Positions 32,040 through 43,447 are shown, counted from the first letter of the stretch. The stretch: DNA of 64,000 nucleotides from Acanthosepion esculentum (GCA_964036315.1 OZ038496.1:14213076-14277075), one strand, 5' to 3'. Notes: a model not told the origin generated them from the sequence alone. Program-made: numbers and translations.

Positions 32040-32300
32040 TTTTTTCCAGAATACAATTTTGCATTTGTTGCCCTGAGTTTTCTTTTGTGTGCTGTGTTCC
32101 TTCAATATGCAAGCAATCATGGCTCTCCACAACTTCTTATCCATTATATCTCTAAGAAGCATTTATCTCCCATTACAAAACCTCCCACTCCCAGATCTGC
32201 ACTTCATTTGTACAAACTCATTAGGTAGATTACTCAATGTTTTCCACAGCACTTCTTGTTTTCAATATGTTCTCTGGATGACAACACAATTAATTCCATG
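32040..32300 (-). mobile_element. RTE-like LINE C-terminal fragment
   Basis: The minus strand reads DKKLWRAMIACILKEHSTQK after a degraded stretch. The KLWRAMI motif ends several RTE-type copies in this window (32385, 37690, 39597, 57930). Confidence 0.6.
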
Positions 32301-32384
32301 AAGACAGGATAAAAACTGTAGTATTCACTATTAAAGAATCAGATGACTGTAGATAATACAGAACTGTCTGATTATCCACCTTCT

Positions 32385-32730
32385 TCTTTATGTGCCATGT
32401 ACCCTCAGGATGTAAGTGATCATGGCTCTCCACAATTTCTTGTTATTTTTAGCTCTTAATAAATTTTGTCTTTTTGTTATTTCTCCCAAATCCTGTTCAG
32501 CCATCCATTTACTCAAGCTCGCTAGATAGGTTATACGTTGTTTTATTCTGTTCCTCCTGACCTTAATCTGTCCTGTGAGTGTCAGGTTTTCCAAACCCTC
32601 TTTCCTCATTATGTGTTCCAGAAATTCTAACTATCCAACCTGATGTTAAGTATAAGTTTTCTTTTTGTTTCCATTTTCTCCAAAACCTTGTTATTGCTCG
32701 CATGTTTGGTCCATGTTATTCTCAGCACAC
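32385..32730 (-). mobile_element. RTE-like LINE C-terminal fragment
   Basis: A minus-strand frame reads MRKEGLENLTLTGQIKVRRN, LASLSKWMAEQDLGEI, KLWRAMITYILRVHGT. Upstream, in broken frame, it reads KRKLILNIR. This is the region after the RT domain in RTE-type elements (I/RKxxLxFLGHIxRKEGLENL). There is no catalytic domain. Confidence 0.75.
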
Positions 32731-32759
32731 CACATAGAAAAGAAAAACAGTAGAATAAG

Positions 32760-32878
32760 GCTTATGGCCATATCATGTTGAAACACTGGTTCTTATATGA
32801 TCACCAAAGTTAAGCAACATTGAGCCTGGTCAGTACCTAGATGGGTGACTGCTTGGGAATACCAGGTGCTGTAAGCTT
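32760..32878 (+). pseudogene. 5S rRNA-like sequence (SINE head)
   Basis: 119 nt align end to end with animal 5S rRNA. It starts 'gcttatggccatatca', continues 'gatcaccaaagttaagcaac' and 'gagcctggtcagtacctaga', and ends 'tgcttgggaataccaggtgc' plus 'tgtaagctt'. The internal control region (A box 'aagttaagcaac', C box 'agatgggtgactgcttggga') is well kept. Many C-to-T changes and the attached SINE body argue against a functional 5S gene. Confidence 0.88.
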
Positions 32879-33070
32879 GGGTGTGTGTATGGTGTAATAT
32901 TTAATGGCTCGGAATTGGAAATTGGAGAGCTGAGTTCTAATTCCAGTAAGTTCATTATATTCACATGGGCAAATACTATTAGGAAAGGTATAAATTCCCC
33001 TCTTTTCCCTCTAGCTATGGGTTAATTAGTAGGACTTGTAGAGTAGGACTCAGTGTACTTTCTGCCCTTC
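32760..33070 (+). mobile_element. 5S-rRNA-derived SINE, copy 1
   Basis: A full-length 5S-like head (32760-32878) is fused to a body containing 'aatggctcggaattggaaat', 'aagttcattatattcacatg' and 'ctagctatgggttaattagt'. The same fusion, reversed, is at 38110-38397, so this is a SINE3-type family and not an isolated rRNA pseudogene. Headless members make up several other repeats here. The 3' boundary is uncertain and may extend past 33070. Confidence 0.8.
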
Positions 33071-33684
33071 CCTACTAATGTGACAATGAACTGCTCCTAC
33101 TTATAAATAAGGCAAGTAGCCACTTTAGAGAAGGATTTGAGTAGTATTTGATTTACTCAAGTTATTCCGTTCTATGAATGGGTATTTAATAAACCTCTTC
33201 TTCTTTGTTTTCCTCTACTTAGTCCTCTGTTCTCTAACTGTGGCCTTCCTAATTCTCAGCTATTTGAACAAAGACAACATTACAACAATTTGTATCAGAA
33301 AATTATTATTATCTGACAATCTAAAAATATTTTCTGACTTTAAATAACCTGCAAAAAGCTTGATAAGCCATAAAAAAAATAAATCAATCAGCCCAGGTGA
33401 ATACAACTTTGCTTCTCTGAGTTTTATTTGATAGGGTGAGGCTCTTCTGCTTCCCGTCTATTGTAGCTCTAAATCACATGTTTGAATACCACCTACTGTA
33501 AAAAGGCTTCAATAATTAAAACAAACTCCATTAAAGTGATCTTCTTGGACATTTCTGGATACAAACCCAAAAGAAAAGGGCATAGCCCAGAAGGATATTC
33601 AGTTTTTGCAGCTCTTGAATGATAATGCAATGATGAAGGTCACCTGGAAATGTAATTCCCTTCAGTGTCTGCACTCATCCTCCG
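33071..33684. other. unassigned sequence
   Basis: No frame or repeat partner recognised. Confidence 0.45.
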
Positions 33685-34010
33685 AGGAACAGATATCTTG
33701 CAGAAGCGTGCTACTAGATTGGAAATTAGGTCTCATTGTTTTACTGCTGAACTACCTAGATGCAACTGTATGTTCTATTCTAATAGTTTCTTTTCTCACA
33801 CTTCTCACCTGTGGAACTCCCTTCTAATTCCTACAATCTTCAGAAATTTAAATAAAATGCCAATCACCACCATCTACTTTCCTGAACCCTATTCTTTTAT
33901 TGTCCTTTCTCCGTATGTCTCCTTACTAAATACTTTTCATTCTCTTTAATTCCCTGTACCCCTACATCCAAGTGGGATTATTGCCTTGCTTGGAATGAAA
34001 TGATTAAAAA
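33685..34010 (+). mobile_element. LINE group 1 3' tail
   Basis: The plus strand reads KRATRLEIRSHCFTAELPRC, CMFYSNSFFSHTSHLWNSLL and NKMPITTIY, the group 1 C-terminus. A short A run at 34005-34013 may be the poly(A) tail before a (GT)n tract. Confidence 0.75.
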
Positions 34011-34016
34011 AAAAAG

Positions 34017-34017
<1 letters not shown>

Positions 34018-34094
<77 letters not shown>
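34018..34094. repeat. (GT)n microsatellite
   Basis: About 38 GT units with two GTAT interruptions. Confidence 0.96.
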
Positions 34095-34099
<5 letters not shown>

Positions 34100-34244
34100 G
34101 TGGGGGGGTTGATATCACATGGTTTCTTAAAAATTAAGAAGCTGCTCTGCCAAGGGGAGAAATCTCCCCCAGCCGGTGTCCTCGTAAAACAAGGTGAGGT
34201 AACCTGCTCAACAAGATTCCATTTGTCCAAAAATCACATGGCTT

Positions 34245-34815
34245 CCTTGCTGATTAGGGTGCCAGCCTGGAACTTGTACATACACTCCTTTGCTAAAGAT
34301 GCTGAAAAAAGGGTCAGTTTCCCATACAGCTCCAATAAACACATGATTCTTCATGCTATCCTCTATCTGTACAAGAACCAGATCAGGCTGAAAATTGAGT
34401 ACCGCCGCCAAATATGGTCAGGAATTAACCAGTCTTCACTTTCCAGTCTTGACAGTCCCCAGAAAGTTTCCATGTCCTTGCAGGTGACAAATTATTCTCC
34501 AGCCTTCAATTCCTTTCTCACAGATAAAATTTCCATGGAAAGTGCTCAGATGAACTACATTCCTTAGTTCCACCAGTTCTAACCATCAGCTAAGACCTGC
34601 CATGCTATGCAGATTGTAGCAAACCACCTTCATTGGTTAGATATACATTCCATTTGCACATTTTCTTCCCACGTACTGTAACTTTGTGTAATTGACTCCC
34701 AAGAGGATGCTTTCTAGATCACTACAATTTTAACCTGTTAAAGTCTAAGGTTCATTGTTATCTTGTCCACATATCTGGAAACCTCTATTTCTCAGGCCTT
34801 GTATAGGGTGAACAT
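34245..34815 (+). mobile_element. LINE group 2 3' part
   Basis: The plus strand reads LIRVPAWNLYIHSFAKDAEK, then HAILYLYKNQIRLKIEYRRQ, IWSGINQSSLSSLD, and a decayed C-terminus up to a 'ggccttgtatagggtgaaca'-type 3' end (34796). This parallels 25440-24600 and 55640-56270. Confidence 0.75.
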
Positions 34816-34844
34816 TGTAGCCGTCACACCAAAAAGGACCCGCT

Positions 34845-34905
34845 GGAACAGGGCAGTCATCTTGTACAGGGCAGTCATCTATCGTACAGGGCAGTCGTCT
34901 GTCGT
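34845..34905. repeat. about 18-bp tandem repeat, 3 copies
   Basis: 'acagggcagtcatctt', 'acagggcagtcatctat' and 'acagggcagtcgtctgt' follow each other. Confidence 0.85.
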
Positions 34906-35309
34906 CATCCTCGTCTGCTCCCTCAACCCCGACTGCCAAAGCCTTCAGACACTCATTTTATAGACCATGATGAAGCTGCCGATTGGTTGAGTGGGAGAGA
35001 TTTACATATGTGTAGGCACAATCCGCCAATTCTAACTTCCTCCAACTGCTCTGCGACACCATAACATGGGTGTTTTCAGGTATGATGTTGCGTATCTTGC
35101 TCACTACAATCACAAACATCATTGCAAAAAAAAAAGAAAAAAGACTCTCTGAGGTGGTATCCAAAACTTTGGGGTAATTTAATCCTGAAAAATATTACTT
35201 ATCTTAACATTTAATTTCAACAGTCTCCTTTGAAGTATTCTTTGTAGACATGTATACAATTATCCCACAAAAGGTACTGCTCACAAAAAGTTACAGCCAA
35301 TGTTTCAAT
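34906..35309. other. unassigned sequence
   Basis: Nothing recognised apart from a short A run near 35128. Confidence 0.4.
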
Positions 35310-35860
35310 ATAGTTCAATATGGCCGCAACATATGGTCCAGTGCTCCTGTTGTATATTTAGACATTCTTGATAAAATCCAAAGAAGAATCAGCAATATTA
35401 CTGGTCCTGACCTGGCGTTTTGGCTTCAGTCACTTTCTCACCACAGTAATGTAGCTTCCCTGTGCCTTTTCTATAAATACTTTCATGGTAATTATTCAAA
35501 TAAACTCTTCACTATGGAACCTAGACTTTAAAAATTGAGCGCAGTACTAGATTAGTGGATAGGTCACATCAATTTTCTTTTAAATTAGTGAGATGTAACT
35601 GTAAGTTCTATTCTAACAGTTTCTTTTCTCATACTTCTCACTTGTGGAAAATCTCTTCTGGCTTCTTGCTTTCCAGTCAACTTCAATCTTCAAAAATTTA
35701 AATGCAATGTCAATCATTATCTACTGTTCTCTTGATTACTCTTCTATTGTTCTCATTCCTTAATATTTCTCTTTTTTCTTATTCTTTCAGACTCATTAAG
35801 CCCCTTGCGTCTTAGTGGCTTTACTGCCTTGCTTGCAGTGATATGATTTAAAAACAATAA
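35310..35860 (+). mobile_element. LINE group 1 3' part
   Basis: The plus strand reads RNIWSSAPVVYLDILDKIQR, RISNITGPDLAFWLQSLSHH, NVASLCLFYKYFHGNYSNKL. A broken C-terminus follows (VNFNLQKFKCNVNHYLL), then the usual 'ttagtggctttactgccttg' 3'UTR. Confidence 0.83.
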
Positions 35861-36219
35861 ACTGAACTATTAAAATTTTCCAAAATTTTTAATAATATGC
35901 GAAATCCAACAAAAGTCACCCATGAAATAAAAGTAATTGTTTGTATGGAAAGCATGGACCTATGTACATCAAATTGTCTTTAAATTAAGTGGCGGCAGAA
36001 GAATTATCATTGAACTTTTAAAAGATAAGTTTAAATATTAATGCAATAATTAAATGCAGTGATCAATTTTGAGTTCTTCTGTAGTTTATTGTTGCCTAAT
36101 TGCATCTACTCCTCCCTACCTATTGTGCTGAAGGCCCAATCAAGGACCCTCCACTAGCTTAAATGCCACCCGATTGGGCAGCTTTTAAGCTAGTGACTAA
36201 AACAATCAAAACAAAAAGA
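35861..36219. other. unassigned sequence
   Basis: Nothing recognised. Confidence 0.4.
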
Positions 36220-36720
36220 AATGACCGATATTTACTTACCTCTGAACCATGTAAATGCTTTCAAATTGAAATATAAGGAACAAGTATTTGCTTATCCCTG
36301 AACCAAGTAAATGCTTATTGACTCAAACATGACTAACAGATATTTACCTATCTCCGAAACTAAGGAGATGCTTATAGGCTCAAATATAAATGACCACTAT
36401 TCACCTATCCCCCAAACCAAGTAAATGCTTATTGACAAAAATATAAATATCCAATATATATCTATCCTCAAAATAGATGCTTTTCAACATAAGTTTTTCA
36501 TCATTAAAATACTGTTTTTCGGAAGTGGGTTGAAGCAAGAACTTTTCTGCACCCCCACATAAAAATGATAAATATACCAATTGAAGCAAATAAATGCTTC
36601 AATCGGCTTGAAAAGAAGTGACGAATATTTACTTGTCTCTGAATCATGTAAATGCTTTCAAATTGAAATATAAGGAACAAGTATTTGCTTATCTCTGAAC
36701 CAACAATTTATCTCTGACAA
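36220..36720. repeat. diverged tandem repeat of about 55-65 bp
   Basis: 'ctgaaccatgtaaatgcttt', 'ctgaaccaagtaaatgctta', 'cgaaactaaggagatgctta', 'caaaccaagtaaatgcttat' and later 'ctgaatcatgtaaatgcttt' recur through the block. A unique insert lies at about 36480-36600. The first and last units are the most alike. Confidence 0.7.
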
Positions 36721-36787
36721 TAATGGATACTATAATATTCATTTTATTATAAACAATACCCTGATGATGACATGGATATGTCGAAAG

Positions 36788-37012
36788 TAAAGGGTGTTTC
36801 ATTAAGATGGATCAAAGTCAGCAGTAAATAAAACAGTGTTATTGGTGAAAATTTATTTATTTCTCATGGTATTTAAGTCATGGCAATTATGTGCGAAAAA
36901 TAATATAACCCAAATGTCTGCAGAAAAATCTGAAAGAAAAAGAAAAAAAATCATTAGACACTTAAACTTAATTTACATTTAAAATCAGTCCAAGTTATTG
37001 AAACACCCTTTA
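36788..37012. mobile_element. 225-bp MITE with TA ends
   Basis: 'taaagggtgtttcattaag' on the left and, complemented, 'taaagggtgtttcaataac' on the right form the inverted termini, starting with the TA target. No coding capacity. A hammerhead-like string (CTGATGA, GACAT/ATGTC hairpin, GAAAG) lies immediately outside its left end at 36761-36788. Confidence 0.7.
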
Positions 37013-37689
37013 TGAGAAATAAAAATATATATAATATGAGAAATACATATACATTAGACACTTAGATAAATATACATTAGACACTTAAACTTTGACATAA
37101 ATGCAGAGAAAGAACTACAGGCAATGAAAGAAGAAAGAGTAAAGACTGTGGCCAGAGATGCTCTGTTCACATTTTATGAGAAATAAAAATGTATATAATA
37201 TGAGAAAGAAAGAACAATGTCTGTTAATTCATAAAAAGTAAACACGAAAATATTTATATTTAAAGGGATCTTATACTGTAATATCACATATGAAATATTG
37301 TTAATAGGATGACCTTTTGAAGAAAATATCAAAGCATGCGATCCCAAAGCATTCGCTTACAAGTTGCAACATGACTTGAAAGAATGGAAAATAATATGAT
37401 CCCCATGTGCAATTAATTGTTTATGAATGCAAGTGAATATTTAATAAAAAAATATCTTTAATTTCTAAAAAGGTTATATGAATTGTGAATTTAAGAAAAG
37501 AATCAGAAAAAGAATTTCCAAATATTTATCAGAAAGAATTCTTTTCATTGATTCAATTTATCTGAACCATTGTTGCCATCTTGATTATCATATTATAAAC
37601 ATGTTTCAACCAAGTACCATCTGGCCATCATCAGGTGTCTATTATACTGGTTGATATATGATATCTTTTAACAACTGAAAATACCTTGC
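37013..37689. other. unassigned sequence with local duplications
   Basis: 'atgagaaataaaaatatata' at 37012 is repeated near 37178, and 'acattagacactta' occurs twice. On the minus strand at 37600-37637 there is CTGATGA, a wobble-paired GGCCA/TGGTT stem and GAAAC, but no matching stem I. Confidence 0.45.
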
Positions 37690-38030
37690 CATGACTTTCT
37701 TTCTTTCTATGTGTTGTGTCCTTTCGGGATGTAGGCGATCATGGCTCTCCACCTCCCTCTATCTCTTGCAGCTCTCAGCAAGTTCCTTCCTTCTGCCTAC
37801 TCTCCCAGATTACATCCTGTCATCCACTTGCTTAAAGCTGCTATGTATGTCATGCATTGTTTTTCCTTGTCTCTCTTTCCCTCTATTCAACCTGTGAGTA
37901 TCAGATTCTCCAGGCCCTCCTTTCTCAATATTTGTCCCAGAAACTTCAGCTGCCTCTTTATGATGTTAAGTATAACCCTCCTCCTTGTTACCATGACTAC
38001 CAACCTAAAAAAACAGATAGAAAATGTAGT
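37690..38030 (-). mobile_element. RTE-like LINE C-terminal fragment
   Basis: The minus strand reads TRRRVILNIIKRQLKFLGQI, LRKEGLENLILTG, MTYIAALSKWMTGCNLGE, WRAMIAYIPKGHNT. Frames have a stop after LILTG. It is probably the 3' continuation of the RTE piece at 38398-38520, split by the SINE between them. Confidence 0.75.
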
Positions 38031-38034
38031 TATG

Positions 38035-38397
38035 AGGATTGGTTGGTTGGTTATTTTTGTTTAGCAGCAGATCAACTTCTATATATTTTGTACACAATTG
38101 TCTTTTATTTTTACCAGTAATAATGGTTTTAGTGATACAAGTCTTACTATTTAACCCATATCTGGGAAGAGAGGAGGTGGATTCATGCCTTTCCCAAAGG
38201 TATTTGAGCGTAAGTGAATATAACAAACCCAACTAGAATTGGAACTCTGCTTTCCAATTAACAATTCCAAGCCATTATCCATCACACCACTTGCAAATCC
38301 AAGCTTACAGCACCTGGTATTTCTAAGTGGTCACCCATTTATGTACTGACCAGGCTTGACATTGCATAACTTCTTGTGATCATACAGAAACTAGTCC
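38035..38397 (-). mobile_element. 5S-derived SINE copy 2 with X-like end
   Basis: On the minus strand a 5'-truncated 5S head (from about 38397: 'tgtatgatcacaagaagtta', 'caagcctggtcagtac', 'taccaggtgctgtaagctt' ending at 38301) leads into the same body as copy 1. It ends near the complement of 'ttgtttagcagcagatcaac', which is the head of element X. The two families share modules. The copy sits inside an RTE LINE. Confidence 0.72.
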
Positions 38398-38520
38398 TTG
38401 GCCATCCCAGTATGTCTACGGATCTCAGTGTCACACTTACCGTCCTCTGTCAAGACACTTCCCAGATATTTAAACTTCCGTGCTACTCGACTAAATAGCA
38501 GGGTACACTGAAATATTTGA
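38398..38520 (-). mobile_element. RTE-like LINE RT fragment
   Basis: The minus strand reads SRVARKFKYLGSVLTEDGKC, then DTEIRRHTGMAK. FKYLGSxxTEDGxxxxEIRxRxxxAK is the well-known RT segment after the catalytic core of RTE elements. The SINE follows directly. Confidence 0.78.
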
Positions 38521-38639
38521 ACTTATGTGAAGTCAGTATAAAGAAGGAAATCTCTAAATTTCAAACCGTGCTGAAGGCAACGAGAAACCACCCCACTGTT
38601 GTTCTCAAGAAGTCATGGTATATCACGTATCACGTATAT

Positions 38640-38690
38640 TAAAAAAAGGAAACTGTGGAGAGCCATCATTACCTATGAGACCTAGCATTG
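38640..38690 (+). mobile_element. RTE C-terminal scrap
   Basis: The plus strand reads KRKLWRAIITYE, matching the RTE KLWRAMITY end. Confidence 0.45.
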
Positions 38691-39596
38691 AAATAGAGAG
38701 AAATCTCAGCTATGAATTAAAACTGTTTCTATTACATGTTTGTTTCAAATGGACATAGAATAGGAATGACTTGTTTTATTTTTTTTTTTGCCCTTTAAAT
38801 TTATTGTACTCGAATCAGTTATATAGAGATTTACTATACGTAGATTAGATGTGGCACAAGGCCTCGAATATAGAGCATCCAGTACGTATTGAACTCAATA
38901 CTCAGTCGTAATTGATCTAGCGTATATATATGGGAATTAACAGCATCTGACTGAGGAGTGTTCAAAGGCGTTACTATTATTGTATCTGTGATTTACAAAG
39001 TCTCTCCTACAAATGGGACATTACATTAGAAATGGAGTTAAAAAAAACGAGGAGAAGTATGAACCGGACAATAGGCGAACCTATCTACTCATATTGAAGA
39101 AAAAGAAATAAAAAATGAAGGAAAGTCAAACAATGTGCATAGTATGAAGAGAATTGCAACCCTACTTTTTCTTTTTTGTTTTCCGAAATTCCTTTAAGAA
39201 GCTGTAAAGGAGAGCTGCCATTTTAAATTTCCTGAAGTTGAAGCCTTAGTAAAAAGGTAGACATAAGTTTGGTTTACACATAGTCAAAAAGGTAGGCATA
39301 AATTTGTCTTGCATGAGAGTAAAAAAAAAGTGAACAAAAATATTTATAGCCAGTACAATGTACTGTATGTTTTCTTGCTTCTGTTATCATCTTATAGATG
39401 TCTTGCCATAGAGTAATGGTTAACAAGTTTATGTAACAGAATATTATTGAGTCACTCCAACCCTCTTAGCCTTGTACCAGACTAAGCTAATCTTATCAAA
39501 TACTTTTAAGATCATCTTAATCTTGAGCAATGGTTTGCAAGCCAATTTTGAAGATCATTACTCACCAAATACGTATGATTCTTACTATGGCTTTGT
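38691..39596. other. unassigned sequence
   Basis: 'gatgtggcacaaggcctcga' at 38850 resembles the insertion at 28857. 'aaaaggtagacataagtttg' is duplicated at 39254-39310. Otherwise nothing. Confidence 0.45.
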
Positions 39597-39745
39597 ACTT
39601 TCTTTTTATGTACCATGTCCCTTCAGGACATAGGAGATCATGGCTCTCCATCTCACCCTATCCCTTGTAGCTCTCAATAAGTTTGGTCCTTTTGCTACAT
39701 CCCCCAGGTCATGTTCTGCCATCCACATGCACATCTTCTAACTAG
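39597..39745 (-). mobile_element. RTE-like LINE C-terminal fragment
   Basis: The minus strand reads MWMAEHDLGDVAKGPNLLRA, TRDRVRWRAMISYVLKGHGT. The frame is intact for about 45 codons. Confidence 0.72.
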
Positions 39746-40452
39746 TCAGTGGGGTTGCTATCCTACCCCACTGGGGAGCAGTTTTCATACACAAATATAA
39801 CATTCTTTGACATGTAAAACTTAACTCACTGAAAACATTTTCTATCTCTCTAACATTCCCACGTTTGGCTCAGCCAATCAAAATCAACATCCCTATTTTG
39901 TCTACCATCTGACATTAAGGTCAGCCTCAGAAGGTTTGAGCCAAATACACTGCCACTAAAAAAGTCTGAAACTATTATTTAACATTACAAGCAAAGACCA
40001 GATCAGTTTGTTTTGGTGTCAAAATCAATTAAAAACTGTAATATAACCCAGCCAATTTTGCCCTTTAATTTAAATGCAAAACGTTTGACATTATATTTAA
40101 TTAAATATAGAAGAGGGACATTTTTAAATATGTAAATCTGTGTACATAAGTGTATCATTTTTTAAATTGAAGTTCATATCTATCTATACATATGATGGAT
40201 ACATGTGGGTGTATAAATAAAGTATACAGAAAATTAGAATACATACATCAATTCATAGAGACAAAAGCAGAAATGTACACACATTAATATAAAAATGCTG
40301 TATTGCAGTAAATATGAGTTTTGAAATCAAATTTTCTCTAATTTCTATTTTCAGAAAAAAGACGCCTCCGAGAATTCTCCAAATGCCAAGGGCACTTCTT
40401 TTTCAACATATAATTTGATAGAAGTGCTGATTCTTTATTTAACCAGATGGTG

Positions 40453-40455
<3 letters not shown>
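39746..40455. other. unassigned sequence
   Basis: Nothing recognised. Confidence 0.45.

Positions 40456-40524
<69 letters not shown>
40456..40524. repeat. (CA)n microsatellite
   Basis: About 34 CA units. Confidence 0.97.
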
Positions 40525-40526
<2 letters not shown>

Positions 40527-40527
<1 letters not shown>

Positions 40528-41033
40528 TGGTTGTAACAGCAAAATTGTCCAAATTGTGTAACAGCAAAATTGTCCTATTGATAGATTAAGCTTTGAACTG
40601 TTGTATCTTAGAAATGATTAAGGATATCTTACTGGAATTATCCAAGGCTTTTATAACACTATTGGGCTCTACTTTGCACAATAAGAATGTAAATAGCTCT
40701 AAGTTGAAATTATTCACTGTTCTTAAATGGAGTTTGGAGATGGAAGCCAGAGTATGAATGTTGGACCTTTACTGAAGGCCTGAATGATCTTTTTCCTCCC
40801 ACCATTGATCAGTTGGGAGTACATAGTGAGACTGACACAAAATGATTTTAACCTGTTCCCTTTCTAGCTGAATAACTCAAAGGGTTTTTCAGTGATTCTT
40901 ACAACAAATGGTGTCAAGCTGGCTAAACGTCTTATCTGAAAACCTGGAAAAAATTCAGTCAGTTTAGTGATTTTTTAGATATTAAACAGTTTGTGCTGTT
41001 ACATGATCTGGACAATTTGGCTGTTACACCCAG
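40527..41033. mobile_element. 507-bp MITE with about 40-bp inverted repeats
   Basis: The left end 'ctggttgtaacagcaaaatt' continues for about 40 bp. The complemented right end begins 'ctgggtgtaacagccaaatt', with about five mismatches over 40 bp. Each terminus contains the string 'tgtaacagc' twice. TA flanks both ends (40525-40526, 41034-41035). It lies exactly between a (CA)n and a (TA)n tract. No transposase is visible. Confidence 0.8.
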
Positions 41034-41065
41034 TATATATATAAACAGACTGCTGACTCTTGGTA

Positions 41066-41516
<451 letters not shown>

Positions 41517-41662
41517 TAGCGGGCATAATATAAGGAACGGAAACAACAAAGACATAAATATGTGTATTACTTAAAAAGTAATGCATGATTAGCAAATAAA
41601 TTTTTAACGAATAAAGATTAGGGTGTAATGCATAAATATTATACAAAGTTACAAAAATTTAC

Positions 41663-41667
<5 letters not shown>

Positions 41668-41749
<82 letters not shown>

Positions 41750-42039
41750 CATATTGGGGCAGCAGATCATTATTTAAACATATATTGTTAAATATAACAG
41801 ACAATGAATGCCTATTATGTTTGTTCATGACCCATTCTAAACTCTGTATATTTGTTTTAATTCCGGGTGAGCTTTGATCAAGGAACAGCTTAATAAAAAA
41901 TATATCCAAATGTTGGACAACTTTTTTCTTTATTTTCACTTGAAATTAAAAGCAAATATAAGGAATTTTGAACATCTCATGATTAATCATAATAGACATT
42001 CATTGTCTGTTATGTTTATATATACATATATATATATAT

Positions 42040-42071
<32 letters not shown>

Positions 42072-42119
42072 AAAAATTACATTCCTACTTAAAAAATAGC
42101 ACATTAAACTTAAAAATTA

Positions 42120-42162
<43 letters not shown>
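41668..42162. repeat. cluster of (TA)n microsatellites
   Basis: TA runs lie at about 41668-41748, 42016-42071 and 42123-42162. The DNA between them includes an inverted pair, 'aacagacaatgaatgcctat' at about 41799 and its near complement at about 41988 ('ataatagacattcattgtct'). Confidence 0.9.
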
Positions 42163-42164
<2 letters not shown>

Positions 42165-42199
42165 CATTATAATATTATATTATTTTTTAAAAAAAAACT

Positions 42200-42305
42200 C
42201 CCTCTTCTTCTCCCCCCATCTATGGCTAAATAACAGGACAGACTGGGTTCTATAAACTTTGATGGCAACTAGTCCACTGCAGAAAGAAATGGCAACTTAC
42301 TGCAG
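42200..42305 (-). mobile_element. SINE-like dispersed repeat copy
   Basis: Complemented, it reads 'tagttgccatcaaagtttat', 'agaacccagtctgtcctg' and 'tatttagccatagatgg', matching 240-330. Confidence 0.55.
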
Positions 42306-42386
42306 GAAAAAAATCTTCCTCGTCAGTCATGTATCAAAAGATACATGATCGCCTAAGTGTGTATCACGCATGGCACATAACTTACT

Positions 42387-42390
<4 letters not shown>

Positions 42391-42428
<38 letters not shown>
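42391..42428. repeat. (TA)n microsatellite
   Basis: TA run. A small perfect hairpin (catgtatc / gatacatg around aaaa) lies upstream at 42329-42348. Confidence 0.9.
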
Positions 42429-42435
<7 letters not shown>

Positions 42436-42789
42436 CTCATACCCTTACTTAATCTTAATGCATATTAGACTCCCCTATGTTGTAAAAGACCACACTTTCC
42501 TCTTGTTCGGTGTTGATACTGCTGTTTCTGCAAATAGGTTGGTGTAAGTTTTAAATGAGGGGAAATAGTTGCATGGCAAATGGATTAAAAATAAAAATAT
42601 GAGAAAATTTTATTTTTAAAGAACAGTTCTTAACTTTAATTCTATAAATCATATTTTAACTATCAAGAGTATAAAGAAAAAATGGAAATTAATCCAATGT
42701 TAGATTCCAAAAATAATTCTGTGACATTTGCAGTATTATTTCTCATCATGTGATCTAAGATGAAGAAAAGAAAAAAATTTCCCTTTTCA
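42429..42789. other. unassigned sequence
   Basis: Nothing recognised. Confidence 0.4.
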
Positions 42790-43290
42790 TTGTTGTCTAA
42801 ATCTTACAGGAGTCTTCTTAGGATTTGGTCAAGAATCTTGAGATATATAGCAGGAACACCAAACTAGATATGGCAGCAATATTTAAAGCGAGGACAAATG
42901 ATAGATTTATAAATATGCCAGATAGATTTAGGCAAGAAAAATTGTCTACCATTACACAAAGTACCGACTTCCCTATCTACAGATCTGACAATTGATTCAA
43001 TATAATCACTCCACCTCATGCGAGTGGAAAATATAATTCCAAGACGTTGCAAAGTGTTGTTTTCTGGAGGTCAACATGAAAGTATGCTGAAGTTTCTGTA
43101 TGATGCGTAAAAGATAGCAGTTTCATTTTGGAGATGTTAAAATTCCCAAGCCATTCCTTGCTCCAGTTAACAATTGATTGGAGGTCATTTTCGAAAGCCG
43201 CTGCTAATTTTTCTTTATCAGACATGTCAGACTTACTATTGAGACATGAGTAAATAGTTGTGTCATCAGTTTATTGACAATAAAGCATCA
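42790..43290 (-). mobile_element. LINE group 1 reverse-transcriptase fragment
   Basis: The minus strand reads TDDTTIYSCLNSKSDMSDKE, KLAAAFENDLQSIVNWSKEW, LGNFNISKMKLLSF, then LGIIFSTRMRWSDYIESI and FLPKSIWHIYKSIICPRFKY. This is the RT palm (the xADD catalytic motif, here TDD after a stop) through the thumb. It is the only copy in the window that retains part of the catalytic motif. It is broken by a stop before TDD and by shifts. Confidence 0.8.
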
Positions 43291-43344
43291 TTCAATGATG
43301 CCCACTGTTTATAGAATAATGGAATGTAGGTGCCAGCTCAATTG

Positions 43345-43435
43345 GTTTTGAATGAAGAGATATCATTCTACTACTCTTACTGCCAACCAAGGCTAGAAAG
43401 CCCAGTCTACCCTGCTATTTAACCCTTTATATATA
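43345..43435 (+). mobile_element. SINE-like dispersed repeat fragment
   Basis: 'caaccaaggctagaaagccc' and 'agtctaccctgctatttaac' match 255-305. It ends in a short TA tract. Confidence 0.5.
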
Positions 43436-43447
43436 TATATATATATT

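Noticed and set aside
32760..32878. Functional 5S rRNA gene
   Set aside because: It has many substitutions and is fused to a SINE body that recurs with a second 5S head at 38.3 kb.
40338..40523. Cys-Val repeat frame
   Set aside because: Translated (CA)n microsatellite.
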